A stretch of DNA of 64,000 nt, taken from the NCBI RefSeq assembly GCF_003382285.1, contig NZ_QTJR01000002.1:310001-374000 (forward strand), given 5' to 3'. Shown one piece after another: positions 1 to 8,629 of this stretch. Every line of letters begins with the position of its first letter. The stretch's first letter is position 1. A model generated the notes under the pieces. That model made no database searches. It was not told where the DNA came from and saw only the letters and a list, made by a program, of their open reading frames with translations. Position numbers and translations under genes: made by a program. The DNA comes from Lysobacter soli (GTDB lineage: Bacteria > Pseudomonadota > Gammaproteobacteria > Xanthomonadales > Xanthomonadaceae).

Positions 1-39
1 GACGGGCTCCATCGGCGAATTGCACTTCGGGCACTGCAT
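1..39 (-). CDS. 5' fragment of a zinc-ribbon protein
   Basis: Only the first 13 codons lie in the window. They read MQCPKCNSPMEPV, the N-terminal CPxC knuckle with the following M-x-x-V pattern typical of TFIIB-type zinc-ribbon proteins (zf-TFIIB family). A strong AGGGGG ribosome site sits 6 bases before the ATG. It lies 34 bp downstream of the GNAT gene on the same strand, so co-transcription is possible. The identification rests on very few residues. Confidence 0.5.
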   Translation of the reverse strand, partial: MQCPKCNSPMEPV

Positions 40-73
40 GTGGATCCCCCTGATGGTCTGGTCGGTCGTCTGT

Positions 74-538
74 TCAGTCGCCAAGCGACTTCACGAAACG
101 CATCGACCCGTCCAGATAGCCGCATTGCCGATAGAAGGCGTGCGCGTCGGTGCGGCTGGCATTGCTGGTGACTTCGATGCGTCGCACGCCGTAGCGGCGG
201 CAGATCGATTCGACTTCGCGCAACAGGCGCTTGCCGACGCCTTTCCCCTGTTCTTCCGGCAGCACGACCAGGCCGGTGATGCGCGCCAGCTCGTAGCCGT
301 GGACGACCGAATAGAGCGTGTAGAGCGAGATCAGGCCGCTGGTGTCCCCGTCGATCTCGGCCAGCAGCAGGTGCTGGCGCGGATCGTGGCGGACGACGGC
401 GATGCGTTCGGCGGCTTCGTCCCGGGTGCAGGGATAGCCGAGTTCCCCCAGCAGGCGGGCGACGTCGCTCGCATCGCCCAGTTCGGCCTGGCGCACCCGG
501 GCCGTCACGGCTTCATCGGGTGCGTTGGCCCGGCCCAC
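74..538 (-). CDS. GNAT family N-acetyltransferase
   Basis: A 154-residue single-domain GNAT acetyltransferase, expected to move an acetyl group from acetyl-CoA to an amine. Motif A is clear: a VVLPEEQGKGVGKRLL segment carries the Q-x-x-G-x-G acetyl-CoA pyrophosphate loop (residues 97-102). It is followed by an RRIEVTS strand and AFYRQCGY, the usual motif B. The substrate cannot be read from sequence. The GTG start lies 3 bp after the clp stop codon, so the two genes are probably one transcription unit, with the ribosome site inside the end of clp. An internal GTG near codon 11 is an alternative start. Confidence 0.85.
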   Translation of the reverse strand: MGRANAPDEAVTARVRQAELGDASDVARLLGELGYPCTRDEAAERIAVVRHDPRQHLLLAEIDGDTSGLISLYTLYSVVHGYELARITGLVVLPEEQGKGVGKRLLREVESICRRYGVRRIEVTSNASRTDAHAFYRQCGYLDGSMRFVKSLGD

Positions 539-541
539 GCG

Positions 542-1231
542 TCAGCGCGTTCCGTAGAGGACGACCGTCTTGCCGCGCGCGTGCAGCTTGCCGTCGGCCT
601 GGAGCTTCTTGAGCACGCGGCCGGCCATTTCGCGAGAGCAGCCCACCAGGCGCGAGAGCTCCTGGCGCGAGACGCGGATCTGGGTGCCCTGCGGGTGGCT
701 CATGGCCTCCGGCTCCTTGGCCAGGTCGTGCAGGGCGCGGACGATGCGATCGGTCACGTCGAGGAATGCCAGGCGGCCGGCTTTCCTGCTGGTGTCCAGT
801 AAACGACGGGAAATCTGCGCGCCGATGGCGTACAGCAGCTTCGGCGCATCCAGCGACAGGCGGGTCAGCAGCAGGTCGTAGAGGCGCTCGTGGCCGATTT
901 CGGCCAGCTCGCAGGTGCTGCGGGTGCGCAGGATCACTTCCCGCTGGTCGCTGGCGATGAACAGGCCCAGCTCGCCGACGAATTCGCCGGGGCCGAAGTA
1001 GCCCAGGACCAGCTCGCGGCCGTCTTCCTCTTCCGTGATGATGCTCACGGAACCGGACACGATGTAGTAAAGCGTGCTCGCCGGGTCGCCCGGGCGGAAG
1101 ACATCGGTCCGCGACGGGTAGCGACGGCGATGGCAGTGGGCAAGGAAGCGTTCGATCGTTGCACCGTCCGGCAGCAGCGGGCTGTTGGTGCGACGCATGG
1201 CAGGTGTGTTTGCAGCCGGGTTTGCGGACAT
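542..1231 (-). CDS. clp: CRP/FNR-family global regulator Clp
   Basis: Homologue of Clp, the cyclic-di-GMP-responsive CRP-like regulator of virulence, exopolysaccharide and secreted enzymes in Xanthomonas and Lysobacter. A cyclic-nucleotide-binding beta roll (about residues 22-130) is followed by a dimer helix and a winged helix-turn-helix around residues 186-208 with the sequence VSRQELSRLVGCSREMAGRV, close to the E. coli CRP recognition region. The ATG at 1231 gives 229 residues, matching the known length of about 230; an in-frame ATG at 1279 would add 16 residues without a ribosome site or family support. In Xanthomonas, c-di-GMP rather than cAMP controls Clp; that is family knowledge. It is divergent from speD. 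Confidence 0.92.
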   Translation of the reverse strand: MSANPAANTPAMRRTNSPLLPDGATIERFLAHCHRRRYPSRTDVFRPGDPASTLYYIVSGSVSIITEEEDGRELVLGYFGPGEFVGELGLFIASDQREVILRTRSTCELAEIGHERLYDLLLTRLSLDAPKLLYAIGAQISRRLLDTSRKAGRLAFLDVTDRIVRALHDLAKEPEAMSHPQGTQIRVSRQELSRLVGCSREMAGRVLKKLQADGKLHARGKTVVLYGTR

Positions 1232-1405
1232 GGTCGTGAAGGTCTTGTGATCGGTCGAGCTTAGGGTGAAGTAACGCATTGGGCAAATATCCGCCCCAGT
1301 ACGTCACTACCGTGGACTCTAACCTGTGACGGGAAGCAGATTCGGCGGCGTCTTCACGCCGGCCGGCTGAATCGGGCGCCCTGGAGCGCCTCCCGGCGCC
1401 ACGCG

Positions 1406-1434
1406 TTCCCCCGTAACGGTTTGTGCCGCATAAT
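1406..1434 (+). promoter_or_regulatory. possible speD promoter
   Basis: A CATAAT -10 (1429-1434) is preceded, 17 bp upstream, by TTCCCC (1406-1411), a weak -35 match. It lies 36 bp before the speD GTG. Weak evidence on its own. Confidence 0.3.
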
Positions 1435-1470
1435 CGCGACCCTCCGCCGCCCTCCCGGGATCTCACTGCC

Positions 1471-2265
1471 GTGGTCAAGCCGTTGCCTCGCCTGAGGTTG
1501 CAAGGTTTCAACAACCTCACCAAGGCCCTCTCGTTCAATATTTACGACGTCTGCTTCGCGGCGTCGGAGGACGAGCGTCGTCGTTACATCGAATACATCG
1601 ACGAGGCGTACAACGCCGACCGTTTGACCCAGATACTGACGGATGTCGCCGAGATCATCGGCGCCAACATCCTCAACATCGCCCGCCAGGACTACGACCC
1701 GCAGGGCGCGTCGGTGACCATCCTCATTTCCGAGGAGCCGGTGATCGACAAGAAGGACGCCGGCAAGGAGATCATCTCCGACGCGGTCGTGGCGCACATG
1801 GACAAGTCGCACATCACGGTGCACACGTATCCGGAGACGCATCCGGACAACGGCATCGCGACCTTCCGCGCCGACATCGACGTGGCGACATGCGGCGTGA
1901 TCTCGCCGCTGAAGGCGCTGAACTACCTGATCGAAAGCCTGGAATCCGACATCGTCATCATGGATTACCGGGTGCGCGGCTTCACCCGCGACATCAAGGG
2001 CAAGAAGCACTTCATCGACCACAAGATCAATTCGATCCAGGACTACCTGGCGAAGAACATCAAGTCGCGCTACGAGATGATCGACGTGAACGTCTACCAG
2101 GAAAACATCTTCCACACGAAGATGCACCTGAAGGAGTTCGACCTCGACACCTACCTGTTCGAGGAAAAGGCCAAGAACCTCTCGTTCAAGGAGCGCATGA
2201 AGATCGAGGCGCGCCTGAAGCGCGAGATCGAAGAGCTCTACCACGGGCGCAACCTGGCCGACTGA
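1471..2265 (+). CDS. speD: S-adenosylmethionine decarboxylase proenzyme
   Basis: Pyruvoyl enzyme that decarboxylates S-adenosylmethionine to supply aminopropyl groups for spermidine synthesis. The 264-residue length is that of xanthomonad SpeD. The proenzyme cleavage site is visible as [12 protein letters not shown]: self-cleavage before Ser113 would create the pyruvoyl group (Ser112 in E. coli). The GTG start at 1471 was chosen because the family begins with [16 protein letters not shown]; an upstream in-frame ATG at 1423 would add 16 unrelated residues. The gene is monocistronic, divergent from clp and closed by a strong terminator. Confidence 0.95.
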   Translation: MVKPLPRLRLQGFNNLTKALSFNIYDVCFAASEDERRRYIEYIDEAYNADRLTQILTDVAEIIGANILNIARQDYDPQGASVTILISEEPVIDKKDAGKEIISDAVVAHMDKSHITVHTYPETHPDNGIATFRADIDVATCGVISPLKALNYLIESLESDIVIMDYRVRGFTRDIKGKKHFIDHKINSIQDYLAKNIKSRYEMIDVNVYQENIFHTKMHLKEFDLDTYLFEEKAKNLSFKERMKIEARLKREIEELYHGRNLAD

Positions 2266-2286
2266 GGCCATTCTTTGCCGTGATGC

Positions 2287-2313
2287 AAAAAGGCCCGCAA
2301 TGCGGGCCTTTTT
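2287..2313. terminator. bidirectional rho-independent terminator
   Basis: AAAAAGGCCCGC and GCGGGCCTTTTT form a perfect stem around a 3-base loop, with A and T runs on both sides. It separates the convergent speD and coq7. Confidence 0.92.
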
Positions 2314-2341
2314 CATTGCGATAGCGAGTGCGAGTCGGGCG

Positions 2342-2986
2342 TCAGATCCGGTACGCGACCGCCTTCATTACCTTCGATGCCGCGGCCATCAGCGTCGGCA
2401 CCGGCTGCGGCAGCACGCGTGCCCCGGCGGCTTCGGCGTGGTCCGCGTGGCGGGCTTCGTCGGCCTTCATCACTTCCAGGATCGCGCGGCTGCGCGCGTC
2501 GGCGGGCGGCAGGGAATCCAGGTGCTCGTCGATGTGGGCTTCGACCTGGCGCTCGGTCTCCACGACGAAGCCGAGGTTCCATCCGTCGCCGCGCAGGCCG
2601 GCGAGCGCGCCGATCGCGAAGCTGCCCGCGTACCAGACCGGGTTGAGCAGGCTCGGGCGGCTGTCGAGTTCGCGCAGGCGGTCGGCGCACCACGCGAGGT
2701 GATCGGTCTCTTCCTGCGCGGCGGCGAGCAGGTGCGCACGCGTCGTCTCGTCGCGCGCCACCGCCGCCTGCCCGCAGTACAGCGCCTGCGCGCAGACTTC
2801 GCCGACGTGGTTGATGCGCATCAGGCCGCTCGCGTGGCGGCGTTCGTCGTCGTCAAGTTCGATCTGGGCGACGTCGCGCGACGGATTCGGTCGTTGCGCG
2901 CCGGGCGCACCGAAGACGGTGTCGAGCGCGCGCTGGGTGTCGTTGAGGAACCGGTCGAGGGGCGTGAGCTGGCGGGTCGTGTCCAT
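2342..2986 (-). CDS. coq7: 3-demethoxyubiquinol 3-hydroxylase (Coq7)
   Basis: Di-iron monooxygenase of ubiquinone synthesis, hydroxylating 2-polyprenyl-3-methyl-6-methoxy-1,4-benzoquinol. The 214-residue protein has the six-ligand ferritin-like pattern: [24 protein letters not shown] and DEARHADHA supply the glutamates and histidines. It is the bacterial Coq7/UbiF-replacement type found in Xanthomonas and Pseudomonas rather than the flavin enzyme UbiF. It follows the glcF-like gene by 9 bp, so the two are likely co-transcribed. A TAAACT hexamer exactly 6 bases before the ATG overlaps the glcF stop and could be an internal leaderless promoter. Confidence 0.92.
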   Translation of the reverse strand: MDTTRQLTPLDRFLNDTQRALDTVFGAPGAQRPNPSRDVAQIELDDDERRHASGLMRINHVGEVCAQALYCGQAAVARDETTRAHLLAAAQEETDHLAWCADRLRELDSRPSLLNPVWYAGSFAIGALAGLRGDGWNLGFVVETERQVEAHIDEHLDSLPPADARSRAILEVMKADEARHADHAEAAGARVLPQPVPTLMAAASKVMKAVAYRI

Positions 2987-2995
2987 GCCGGCAGT

Positions 2996-4189
2996 TTACG
3001 CGGAGGGGGAAACGGCCTGCGGTGAAGGCGCGGCCTCGATGCACCCGGCCACGAATTCGAGCGGATGCTGCACCGGCACCGACGTCCCGTTGGCCAGGTG
3101 CAGGCGGCAGCCGAGGTTCGCGCTGAGCAGCCGCGTGGCGCCGCTTTCCTGCAACTGGCGCAGCAGCGGCGCGCGGAAGGTCGCGGCGCGGGCGGGATCC
3201 TCCAGCATCTGCGTGCCGGAGGCGCCGCAGCAGCCGGAGGCGGTCAGTTCCACGATCTCGACGTCCGGCATCGACGACAGCAACGTGCGCAGCGTTGCGG
3301 CCGAGCGCACGACGTTACGTTGCGTGCAGGGCAGGTGCAGCGCGATGCGTTCCGGGCAAGCGCGCCACTGCCAGCGTTCGGCGTGCGTCTGCAGCCTGCG
3401 CGCAAGGAATTCGATCGCATCGACCGTTCGCGTCGTGCCGCCGTCCAGCGCCTGCGCAACGGCTTCATGGCAGCCGCTCGCGAACGTGAGCACGGTGCCT
3501 GTCGACTCGAACGCGGCTTGGTTTCGCTCGGCCAGCCGCTGTGCGCTTTCGATGTCGCCGGCATGCGCGTGCACGCTGCCGCAGCAGGTCTGTCCGGACG
3601 GGGTTTCGACGCGAACACCCAACATCGCAAGGCATCGCGCGACCGACTCACGAAGACCGGCTTCGTAGGCGCTCGCAGCGCAGCCGACGAACATCGCGAC
3701 GCTCTCCTCCGCTGGCGCAAATCCGGTCGCGGCCGGCGGGGCGATGGCAGGCGGCGGCAGGAGGCGCCATTGCGCAGGCAGCCATGCATGGACGCGCCCG
3801 TAGGCTCGCAGCAGGGCGCCGAGCAGCGCCGGGCGGGCGACGAGGGCTTCGACCGATTTCTGGCGCCAGCCGGCGGACCGGCGCTCCCGCTGGCGCGACC
3901 GCGCCTGGACGAGCAGGGCGCCGTATTGCACGCCGGCGGGGCAGACGGCCTCGCAGCTGCGGCAGCCAAGGCACTGGTCCAGATGTGTCTCGCCCGCCGG
4001 GGTAGGCGGGATGGTCTCCAGCGCCCAGGCGCGGGCCAGGGCGATCCGGCCGCGGGGGGATTCGGCCTCGAGCCGGGATTCGGCGTAGGTCGGGCAGGCC
4101 GGCAGGCACAATCCGCACTGCACGCAGCGGTCGGCCAGCGCCACCAGAGGATCGTGCGTCGGGTGGGGCAAAGGGGCGGCGGGCGGCAT
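2996..4189 (-). CDS. glcF: glycolate oxidase iron-sulfur subunit-like protein
   Basis: A 397-residue Fe-S oxidoreductase with two N-terminal 4Fe-4S ferredoxin motifs, CVQCGLCLPACP (from residue 22) and CLGCRSCEAVCP (from residue 73). Two CCG heterodisulfide-reductase-type motifs follow, QTCCGS near residue 203 and SGCCGASG near 330. This is the GlcF layout, passing electrons from glycolate/lactate-type FAD dehydrogenases to quinone. No glcD or glcE is nearby, so glycolate as substrate is uncertain; other members of this family pair with D-lactate dehydrogenases. The start is an ATG with no ribosome site but a TAGAAT -10 six bases upstream, suggesting a leaderless message. Confidence 0.78.
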   Translation of the reverse strand: MPPAAPLPHPTHDPLVALADRCVQCGLCLPACPTYAESRLEAESPRGRIALARAWALETIPPTPAGETHLDQCLGCRSCEAVCPAGVQYGALLVQARSRQRERRSAGWRQKSVEALVARPALLGALLRAYGRVHAWLPAQWRLLPPPAIAPPAATGFAPAEESVAMFVGCAASAYEAGLRESVARCLAMLGVRVETPSGQTCCGSVHAHAGDIESAQRLAERNQAAFESTGTVLTFASGCHEAVAQALDGGTTRTVDAIEFLARRLQTHAERWQWRACPERIALHLPCTQRNVVRSAATLRTLLSSMPDVEIVELTASGCCGASGTQMLEDPARAATFRAPLLRQLQESGATRLLSANLGCRLHLANGTSVPVQHPLEFVAGCIEAAPSPQAVSPSA

Positions 4190-4195
4190 GGCGCG

Positions 4196-4201
4196 ATTCT
4201 A
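4196..4201 (-). promoter_or_regulatory. -10 of a likely leaderless glcF promoter
   Basis: On the minus strand TAGAAT is followed by CGCGCC and then the glcF ATG. A -10 hexamer 6 bases before ATG places transcription start at or next to the start codon, and no ribosome site is present. Confidence 0.5.
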
Positions 4202-4231
4202 GACGGCCCGGAAGGGGCTGAACCCCGCGAC

Positions 4232-4260
4232 TTGCAGCGCCCGGCACAGCCGGCTATCAT
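4232..4260 (+). promoter_or_regulatory. sigma-70 promoter of rplM-rpsI
   Basis: TTGCAG (4232-4237), a 17-bp spacer and TATCAT (4255-4260) make a good housekeeping promoter 111 bp upstream of rplM. It overlaps the divergent glcF promoter region. The long leader could hold r-protein regulation, but I see no recognisable motif. Confidence 0.6.
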
Positions 4261-4371
4261 TCCGCCTCTTCGTTTTAACCCCTCGACAACGCGTGGCGAA
4301 GTTCCGCCGGTCCGGCCCTGCCGGAAGCGAGTACGGAACCAGCCCGACCGGAACACCATCAAAGACCAGTC

Positions 4372-4800
4372 ATGAAGACTTTTACCGCCAAGAACGAGAC
4401 CGTCCAGCGTGACTGGTACGTCGTAGACGCCGAAGGCAAGACCCTCGGCCGCCTCGCTTCCGAGCTCGCCCGCCGTCTGCGCGGCAAGCACAAGCCGGTG
4501 TTCACCCCGCACGTGGATACGGGCGACTACCTCATCGTGATCAATGCCGAGAAGGTGGCCGTCACCGGCAAGAAGCTGCAGGACAAGCAGTACCACCGCT
4601 TCACCGGCTACATCGGCAACCTCAAGACCGAGACGCTCGCCCAGGCGCTGGAGCGCCATCCGGAGCGCGTCATCGAGATCGCCGTGAAGGGCATGCTGCC
4701 GAAGAATCCGCTTGGCCGCGCCATGTACCGCAAGCTCAAGGTCTACAAGGGCTCCGAGCACCCGCACGCCGCCCAGCAGCCGCAGCCGCTGGACTTCTGA
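4372..4800 (+). CDS. rplM: 50S ribosomal protein L13
   Basis: Large-subunit ribosomal protein of 142 residues, the length of E. coli L13. Family features include the N-terminal [20 protein letters not shown], the GRLAS and LRGKHKP segments, and the C-terminal [19 protein letters not shown]. It is followed by rpsI after 26 bp, the conserved rplM-rpsI operon, so the two are made together. Confidence 0.97.
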   Translation: MKTFTAKNETVQRDWYVVDAEGKTLGRLASELARRLRGKHKPVFTPHVDTGDYLIVINAEKVAVTGKKLQDKQYHRFTGYIGNLKTETLAQALERHPERVIEIAVKGMLPKNPLGRAMYRKLKVYKGSEHPHAAQQPQPLDF

Positions 4801-4826
4801 TCCGGACCCTTTTCTAGAGACATCCC

Positions 4827-5219
4827 ATGGCACTCCAGCAGAATTACGGCACCGGCCGCCGCAAGTCCTCCACCGCCCGCGTTTTCCTGCGCAAGGGCGC
4901 TGGCAACATCACCGTCAACCAGCGTCCGCTGGATGAGTTCTTCGGTCGCGAAACCGCGCGCATGATCGTGCGCCAGCCGCTCGAACTCACCCAGTCGACC
5001 GACAAGTTCGACGTCGTCGTCACCGTCGCCGGCGGCGGCATCACCGGCCAGGCCGGTGCGATCCGCCTGGGCATCGCCCGCGCGCTGGTCGAGTACGACG
5101 AAACCCTGAAGACCGAGCTGCGCAAGGCCGGCTTCATGACCCGCGACGCGCGTGAAGTCGAGCGTAAGAAGGTCGGTCTGCACAAGGCCCGCCGCGCTAC
5201 GCAGTTCTCGAAGCGCTAA
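4827..5219 (+). CDS. rpsI: 30S ribosomal protein S9
   Basis: Small-subunit protein of 130 residues that reaches the P site through its C-terminal tail. The start [17 protein letters not shown] and the tail [17 protein letters not shown], ending in the conserved SKR, are diagnostic. It is the second gene of the rplM operon and is followed within 30 bp by a tRNA gene. Confidence 0.97.
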   Translation: MALQQNYGTGRRKSSTARVFLRKGAGNITVNQRPLDEFFGRETARMIVRQPLELTQSTDKFDVVVTVAGGGITGQAGAIRLGIARALVEYDETLKTELRKAGFMTRDAREVERKKVGLHKARRATQFSKR

Positions 5220-5231
5220 TCGTTTTTGGGT

Positions 5232-5237
5232 TACAAT
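5232..5237 (+). promoter_or_regulatory. -10 element of the tRNA-Gln promoter
   Basis: TACAAT lies 9 bases before the mature tRNA 5' end, the right place for a -10. No convincing -35 is visible 16-18 bp upstream. Confidence 0.4.
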
Positions 5238-5246
5238 TTGTTTCAT

Positions 5247-5321
5247 AGCCCCGTCGCCAAGCGGTAAGGCACCTGACTCTGACTCAGGCATTCGGTGGTT
5301 CGAATCCATCCGGGGCTGCCA
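5247..5321 (+). tRNA. tRNA-Gln (anticodon CUG)
   Basis: 75-base cloverleaf. The acceptor arms AGCCCCG and CGGGGCT pair over 7 bp, with discriminator G and encoded CCA (5319-5321). The D arm contains GCCAAGCGGTAAGGC as in E. coli tRNA-Gln. The anticodon stem is CCTGA/TCAGG around loop CTCTGAC, giving CTG at positions 34-36, which reads CAG. The T arm has GGTTCGAATCC. All elements pair without mismatch. Confidence 0.96.
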
Positions 5322-5332
5322 GACAAAACAAG

Positions 5333-5357
5333 AAACCCGCCGAAAGGCGGGTTTTTT
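5333..5357 (+). terminator. rho-independent terminator after tRNA-Gln
   Basis: AAACCCGCC and GGCGGGTTT pair over 9 bp around a GAAA tetraloop and continue into a T run. It ends the tRNA transcript and probably rplM-rpsI read-through. Confidence 0.92.
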
Positions 5358-5487
5358 GTTGCCTGCAGTTTTTCCATGCCGTGGATCGGGTGCGCCATGC
5401 GTCGATCGCCGCGGCAACAGGCGTGCTGTCAGAATCCGGCATCGATTTGCGTTCTGTTCGATGTCTCGCCACGCCGCGCGCAGTCGT

Positions 5488-5493
5488 TACAAT
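5488..5493 (+). promoter_or_regulatory. -10 element upstream of the FAH-family gene
   Basis: TACAAT 41 bp before the ATG at 5535, in the only AT-rich part of the 177-bp gap after the tRNA terminator. The -35 is not convincing. Confidence 0.35.
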
Positions 5494-5534
5494 TGAAACC
5501 ATCGCGCGGCAGCGCTGGAAATCCGGGAGTTTCG

Positions 5535-6524
5535 ATGAAGCTTGGTTCTCTGAAGGAAGGCGGTCGCGACGGCACGTTGATCGTGGTCTCGCGCGATCTT
5601 TCGCGCGGCGTGCGTGCCAGCGGCATCGCCGACACGTTGCAGCGTGCGCTTGAAGACTGGTCGAACATCGCGCCGCGCCTCAACGCGCTGTACGACGCGC
5701 TCAATGAGGGCAACGCCGAGGGTGCATTCGATCTCGACATGGCGGCGCTCGCCGCACCGTTGCCGCGTGCGTACGAATTCGTCGACGGATCCGCGTATCT
5801 CCCGCACGTCGAACGCGTGCGTCGCGCGCGCGGCGCCGAAGTGCCGGAAAGCTTCTACACCGATCCGCTGATGTACCAGGCGGTGAGCGCCGGCTTCTAC
5901 GGTCCGCGCGATCCGGTGCGCGTGCCGAGCGAGGATTACGGCATCGACCTGGAAGCCGAAGTCGTCGTCGTCACCGACGACGTGCCGATGGCCGCGACGT
6001 CCGAACAGGCCGCCTCGCACATTCAGCTCGTCGGCTTGGTGAACGATGTCTCGCTGCGCAACCTCATTCCGAACGAACTCGCCAAGGGCTTCGGTTTCCT
6101 GCAGTCCAAGCCGCGTTCGGCGCTGAGCCCGGTGTTCGTGACGCCGGACGAACTCGGCGATGCGTGGCAGGGCAGCAAGGTGCATCTGCCGCTGACCACG
6201 CATATCAACGGCGAGTGGTTCGGCGCGCCGGAAGCGGGCGTCGACATGCAGTTCGACTTCTCGCAGCTCGTCGCGCATGCAGCGAAGACGCGCCCGCTGT
6301 CGGCCGGCACCATCGTGGGCTCGGGCACGGTCGCCAACGAGGACACGTCGCTGGGCGCGTCGTGCTTTGCCGAGAAGCGCACCGTCGAGACGCTGGAAAC
6401 CGGCAAGCCGATCACGCCGTTCATGAGTTTCGGCGATACGGTCCGCATCGAAATGCTGTCGCGTGACGGCGAGAGCGTCTTCGGCGCGATCGAGCAGCGC
6501 ATCGAGAAGGGCGGCAACGCCTGA
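5535..6524 (+). CDS. fumarylacetoacetate hydrolase family protein
   Basis: A 329-residue FAH-fold enzyme, cleaving or hydrating a 2-oxo acid at a divalent metal. The metal-site signature is visible as YGIDLEAEVVVV, with acidic residues in the E-x-E position, and the later GSGTVANED and GDTVRIEM motifs are family landmarks. The ATG at 5535 has a GGGAG ribosome site; the frame is open upstream but crosses the tRNA and its terminator. The next gene encodes a maleylacetoacetate isomerase-like enzyme, so the pair probably performs the last two steps of homogentisate (tyrosine) breakdown. No hmgA is in the window. Confidence 0.88.
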   Translation: MKLGSLKEGGRDGTLIVVSRDLSRGVRASGIADTLQRALEDWSNIAPRLNALYDALNEGNAEGAFDLDMAALAAPLPRAYEFVDGSAYLPHVERVRRARGAEVPESFYTDPLMYQAVSAGFYGPRDPVRVPSEDYGIDLEAEVVVVTDDVPMAATSEQAASHIQLVGLVNDVSLRNLIPNELAKGFGFLQSKPRSALSPVFVTPDELGDAWQGSKVHLPLTTHINGEWFGAPEAGVDMQFDFSQLVAHAAKTRPLSAGTIVGSGTVANEDTSLGASCFAEKRTVETLETGKPITPFMSFGDTVRIEMLSRDGESVFGAIEQRIEKGGNA

Positions 6525-6586
6525 CCACCACCCGTGCACGGCCGCCCGCCGTGCACGGAATCCACCACGTGTTCGCGGGGAACGGC

Positions 6587-7252
6587 ATGGCGGCTGAGCA
6601 TCTGCGGTTGTACTCGTACTGGCGTTCGAGCGCGGCGTATCGCGTGCGCATCGGGCTCAACCTGAAGTCGCTGCCCTACGAAACGGTGCCGGTGCACCTG
6701 ATCCGCGACGGCGGCGAGCAGCATTCGGCCGCGTTCAAGCAGGTCAATCCGCAGGAACTCGTGCCCGTGCTGCAGCACGGCGACCGCGTGATGCGGCAGT
6801 CGGTCGCCATCCTCGAATACCTCGACGAAACCTGGCCGGAGCCGCCCCTGCTTCCGGCCGCCGCGCGCGACCGCCAGCGCGTCCGCGCGCTGGCGCAGAC
6901 CATCGCCTGCGACATCCATCCACTCAACAACCTGCGGGTGCTGCAGCATTTCGACCGCAACTGGCACGTGCCGCAGCCCGAACGCGACGCGTGGGTGCAG
7001 CACTGGGTGCAGGAAGGCTTCACCGCGCTGGAAGCGATGCTCGCCGACCATCCGTCGACCGGCACCTTCTGCGAAGGCAATTCGCCGACGCTCGCCGACT
7101 GCTGCCTGGTTCCGCAGGTCTACAACGCGCGACGCTTCGCGGTGGATCTGTCGAAGTACCCGACGATCACGCGCATCGAGAAGGCGTGCCTGGCGCTGCC
7201 GGCCTTCGACGCGGCGCGACCGGAGAAGCAGCCGGACGCGCCGGTGGCGTAG
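6587..7252 (+). CDS. maiA: maleylacetoacetate isomerase (zeta-class GST)
   Basis: A 221-residue glutathione S-transferase-fold protein converting maleylacetoacetate to fumarylacetoacetate. The N-terminal thioredoxin-like half has LYSYWRSSAAYRVRIGLN, corresponding to the zeta-class SSCSWRVRIAL active-site loop. The Cys is replaced by Ala here, but the catalytic Ser is kept. QVNPQELVPVL and QSVAILEYLDE bind glutathione, and the helical half contains CDIHPLNNLRVL. The ATG at 6587 has a GGGGAA ribosome site; an upstream in-frame ATG at 6551 does not. The gap to the FAH-family gene is 62 bp, so an operon is likely. Confidence 0.9.
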   Translation: MAAEHLRLYSYWRSSAAYRVRIGLNLKSLPYETVPVHLIRDGGEQHSAAFKQVNPQELVPVLQHGDRVMRQSVAILEYLDETWPEPPLLPAAARDRQRVRALAQTIACDIHPLNNLRVLQHFDRNWHVPQPERDAWVQHWVQEGFTALEAMLADHPSTGTFCEGNSPTLADCCLVPQVYNARRFAVDLSKYPTITRIEKACLALPAFDAARPEKQPDAPVA

Positions 7253-7369
7253 TCCCGATCGAGCGTGCTCCGCTCAACGGCCTGCCGGACAGGCGACGCC
7301 GTCATCCAGCGAAAGCTGGAATGCATGTGGCTTTCAAAGAAGGCACCGGCCGATCGCCGGCGCTGCGCA

Positions 7370-7392
7370 ACCCCTCTCCAGATGAGAGGGGT
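7370..7392. repeat. intergenic palindrome, REP-like
   Basis: ACCCCTCT and AGAGGGGT form a perfect 8-bp stem around 7 bases between the convergent maiA and pilU. It resembles the CCCTCTCC palindromes at 54926 and 62489. There is no T run. The rest of the 155-bp gap holds nothing recognisable. Confidence 0.5.
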
Positions 7393-7407
7393 CGGGACAT
7401 CGGCGCG

Positions 7408-8520
7408 TTACTGCGTCGCCGTGTCGTAGATTTCCGCGTACGGATCGTGTTCGCCGCTCGAGCCTTCCGAGAGGCGGAACTTGAGCGAGAGGCCTTCGCG
7501 GGAGTCGGCGGCCTTGAGTGCCTCTTCCATGTCGATGCGGCCCTCCTTGTAGAGGCGGAACAGGCACTGGTCGAAGGACTCCATGCCTTCCTCCAGCGAC
7601 TCCTCCATCGCCTGCTTGATCTCGTGCACCTGGCCGCGGCGCATCAGGTCGCGGATGTGCGGCGTGTTGATCAGCACTTCCGCCGCCGGCACGCGGCGGC
7701 CGTCGGTGCCGACGACCAGGCGCTGGCTGACCACCGCGCGCAGGTTGAGCGCGAGGTTCATCAGCACGTTCTTGTGCGCCGCCTCCGGGAAGAAGTTGAG
7801 GATGCGCTCCAGCGTCTGGTCGGCGTTGTTGGAGTGCAGCGTCGCCAGGCACAGGTGGCCGGTTTCGGCGAAGGCGATCGCCGCCTCCATCGTCGTGGCA
7901 TCGAGGATTTCGCCGATGAGGATGACGTCCGGCGCCTCGCGCATCGCGTTCTTCAGCGCGTTGTGGAAGGCGTGCGTGTCCAGGCCGACCTCGCGCTGGT
8001 TCACGATCGACTTCTTGTGCTTGTGCAGGTACTCGATCGGATCCTCGATGGTGAGGATGTGGCCCGAGATGTTGCTGTTGCGGTAGTCGATCATCGACGC
8101 AAGCGTGGTCGACTTGCCCGAACCGGTGGAGCCGACGATCAGCACCAGGCCGCGCGGGGCCATGATGATGTCCTTCAGCACCTGCGGCAGCTGCAGTTCC
8201 TCGATCGACGGAATCACGCTGCGGATGGCGCGGATCACCATGCCGACTTCGCCGCGCTGCTTGAATACGTTGATGCGGAAGCGGCCGGCTTCGGGCAGGG
8301 CGAGCGCCATGTTCAGCTCGAGGTCACGCTCGAAAAGCGGAACCTGGCCCTCGTCCATCAGCGAATAGGCGATCTTCTTGACCATGCCCGGAGGCAGGCC
8401 GGTATTGCCGAGGGGGTAGAGCTTGCCTTCGACCTTGATATAAACCGGTGCGCCCGTCGTCAGGAACATGTCCGACGCGTTCTTTTCCGTCATCAGCTTC
8501 AGGAAATAGCCGATGTCCAT
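7408..8520 (-). CDS. pilU: PilT/PilU-type type IV pilus retraction ATPase
   Basis: A 370-residue secretion ATPase that works with PilT in pilus retraction and twitching motility. The Walker A box is GSTGSGKST, followed by the Asp box ILTIEDPIEY, then GEILDATTMEAA in the Walker B region, and the His box TGHLCLATLHSNNA. The wording FAETGHLCLATLHSNNADQTLERILNFFP-like is that of PilU rather than PilT, which has LVFGTLHTSSAAKTIDR. The Arg usual in GEIRD is Leu here. The start at 8520 (MDIGYFLKLM) matches the family; an in-frame upstream start adds 14 unrelated residues. No pilT is adjacent. Confidence 0.88.
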   Translation of the reverse strand: MDIGYFLKLMTEKNASDMFLTTGAPVYIKVEGKLYPLGNTGLPPGMVKKIAYSLMDEGQVPLFERDLELNMALALPEAGRFRINVFKQRGEVGMVIRAIRSVIPSIEELQLPQVLKDIIMAPRGLVLIVGSTGSGKSTTLASMIDYRNSNISGHILTIEDPIEYLHKHKKSIVNQREVGLDTHAFHNALKNAMREAPDVILIGEILDATTMEAAIAFAETGHLCLATLHSNNADQTLERILNFFPEAAHKNVLMNLALNLRAVVSQRLVVGTDGRRVPAAEVLINTPHIRDLMRRGQVHEIKQAMEESLEEGMESFDQCLFRLYKEGRIDMEEALKAADSREGLSLKFRLSEGSSGEHDPYAEIYDTATQ

Positions 8521-8629
8521 GCAAGCAACCCCTATTCTTGCGCCCTCACGCCCGGAACCCATCCCGTTGCAAGCGCGGCGGCGGCTTTACGACAATGGCC
8601 GGGCACCAATCACAGGCACGGCCTCCCCA

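Noticed and set aside
1232-1279. Upstream ATG of clp
   Set aside because: Adds 16 residues absent from known Clp proteins and has no ribosome site; the ATG at 1231 fits family length.
5295-5534. N-terminal extension of the FAH-family gene
   Set aside because: It would translate through the tRNA 3' end and a terminator; the ATG at 5535 has a GGGAG site.
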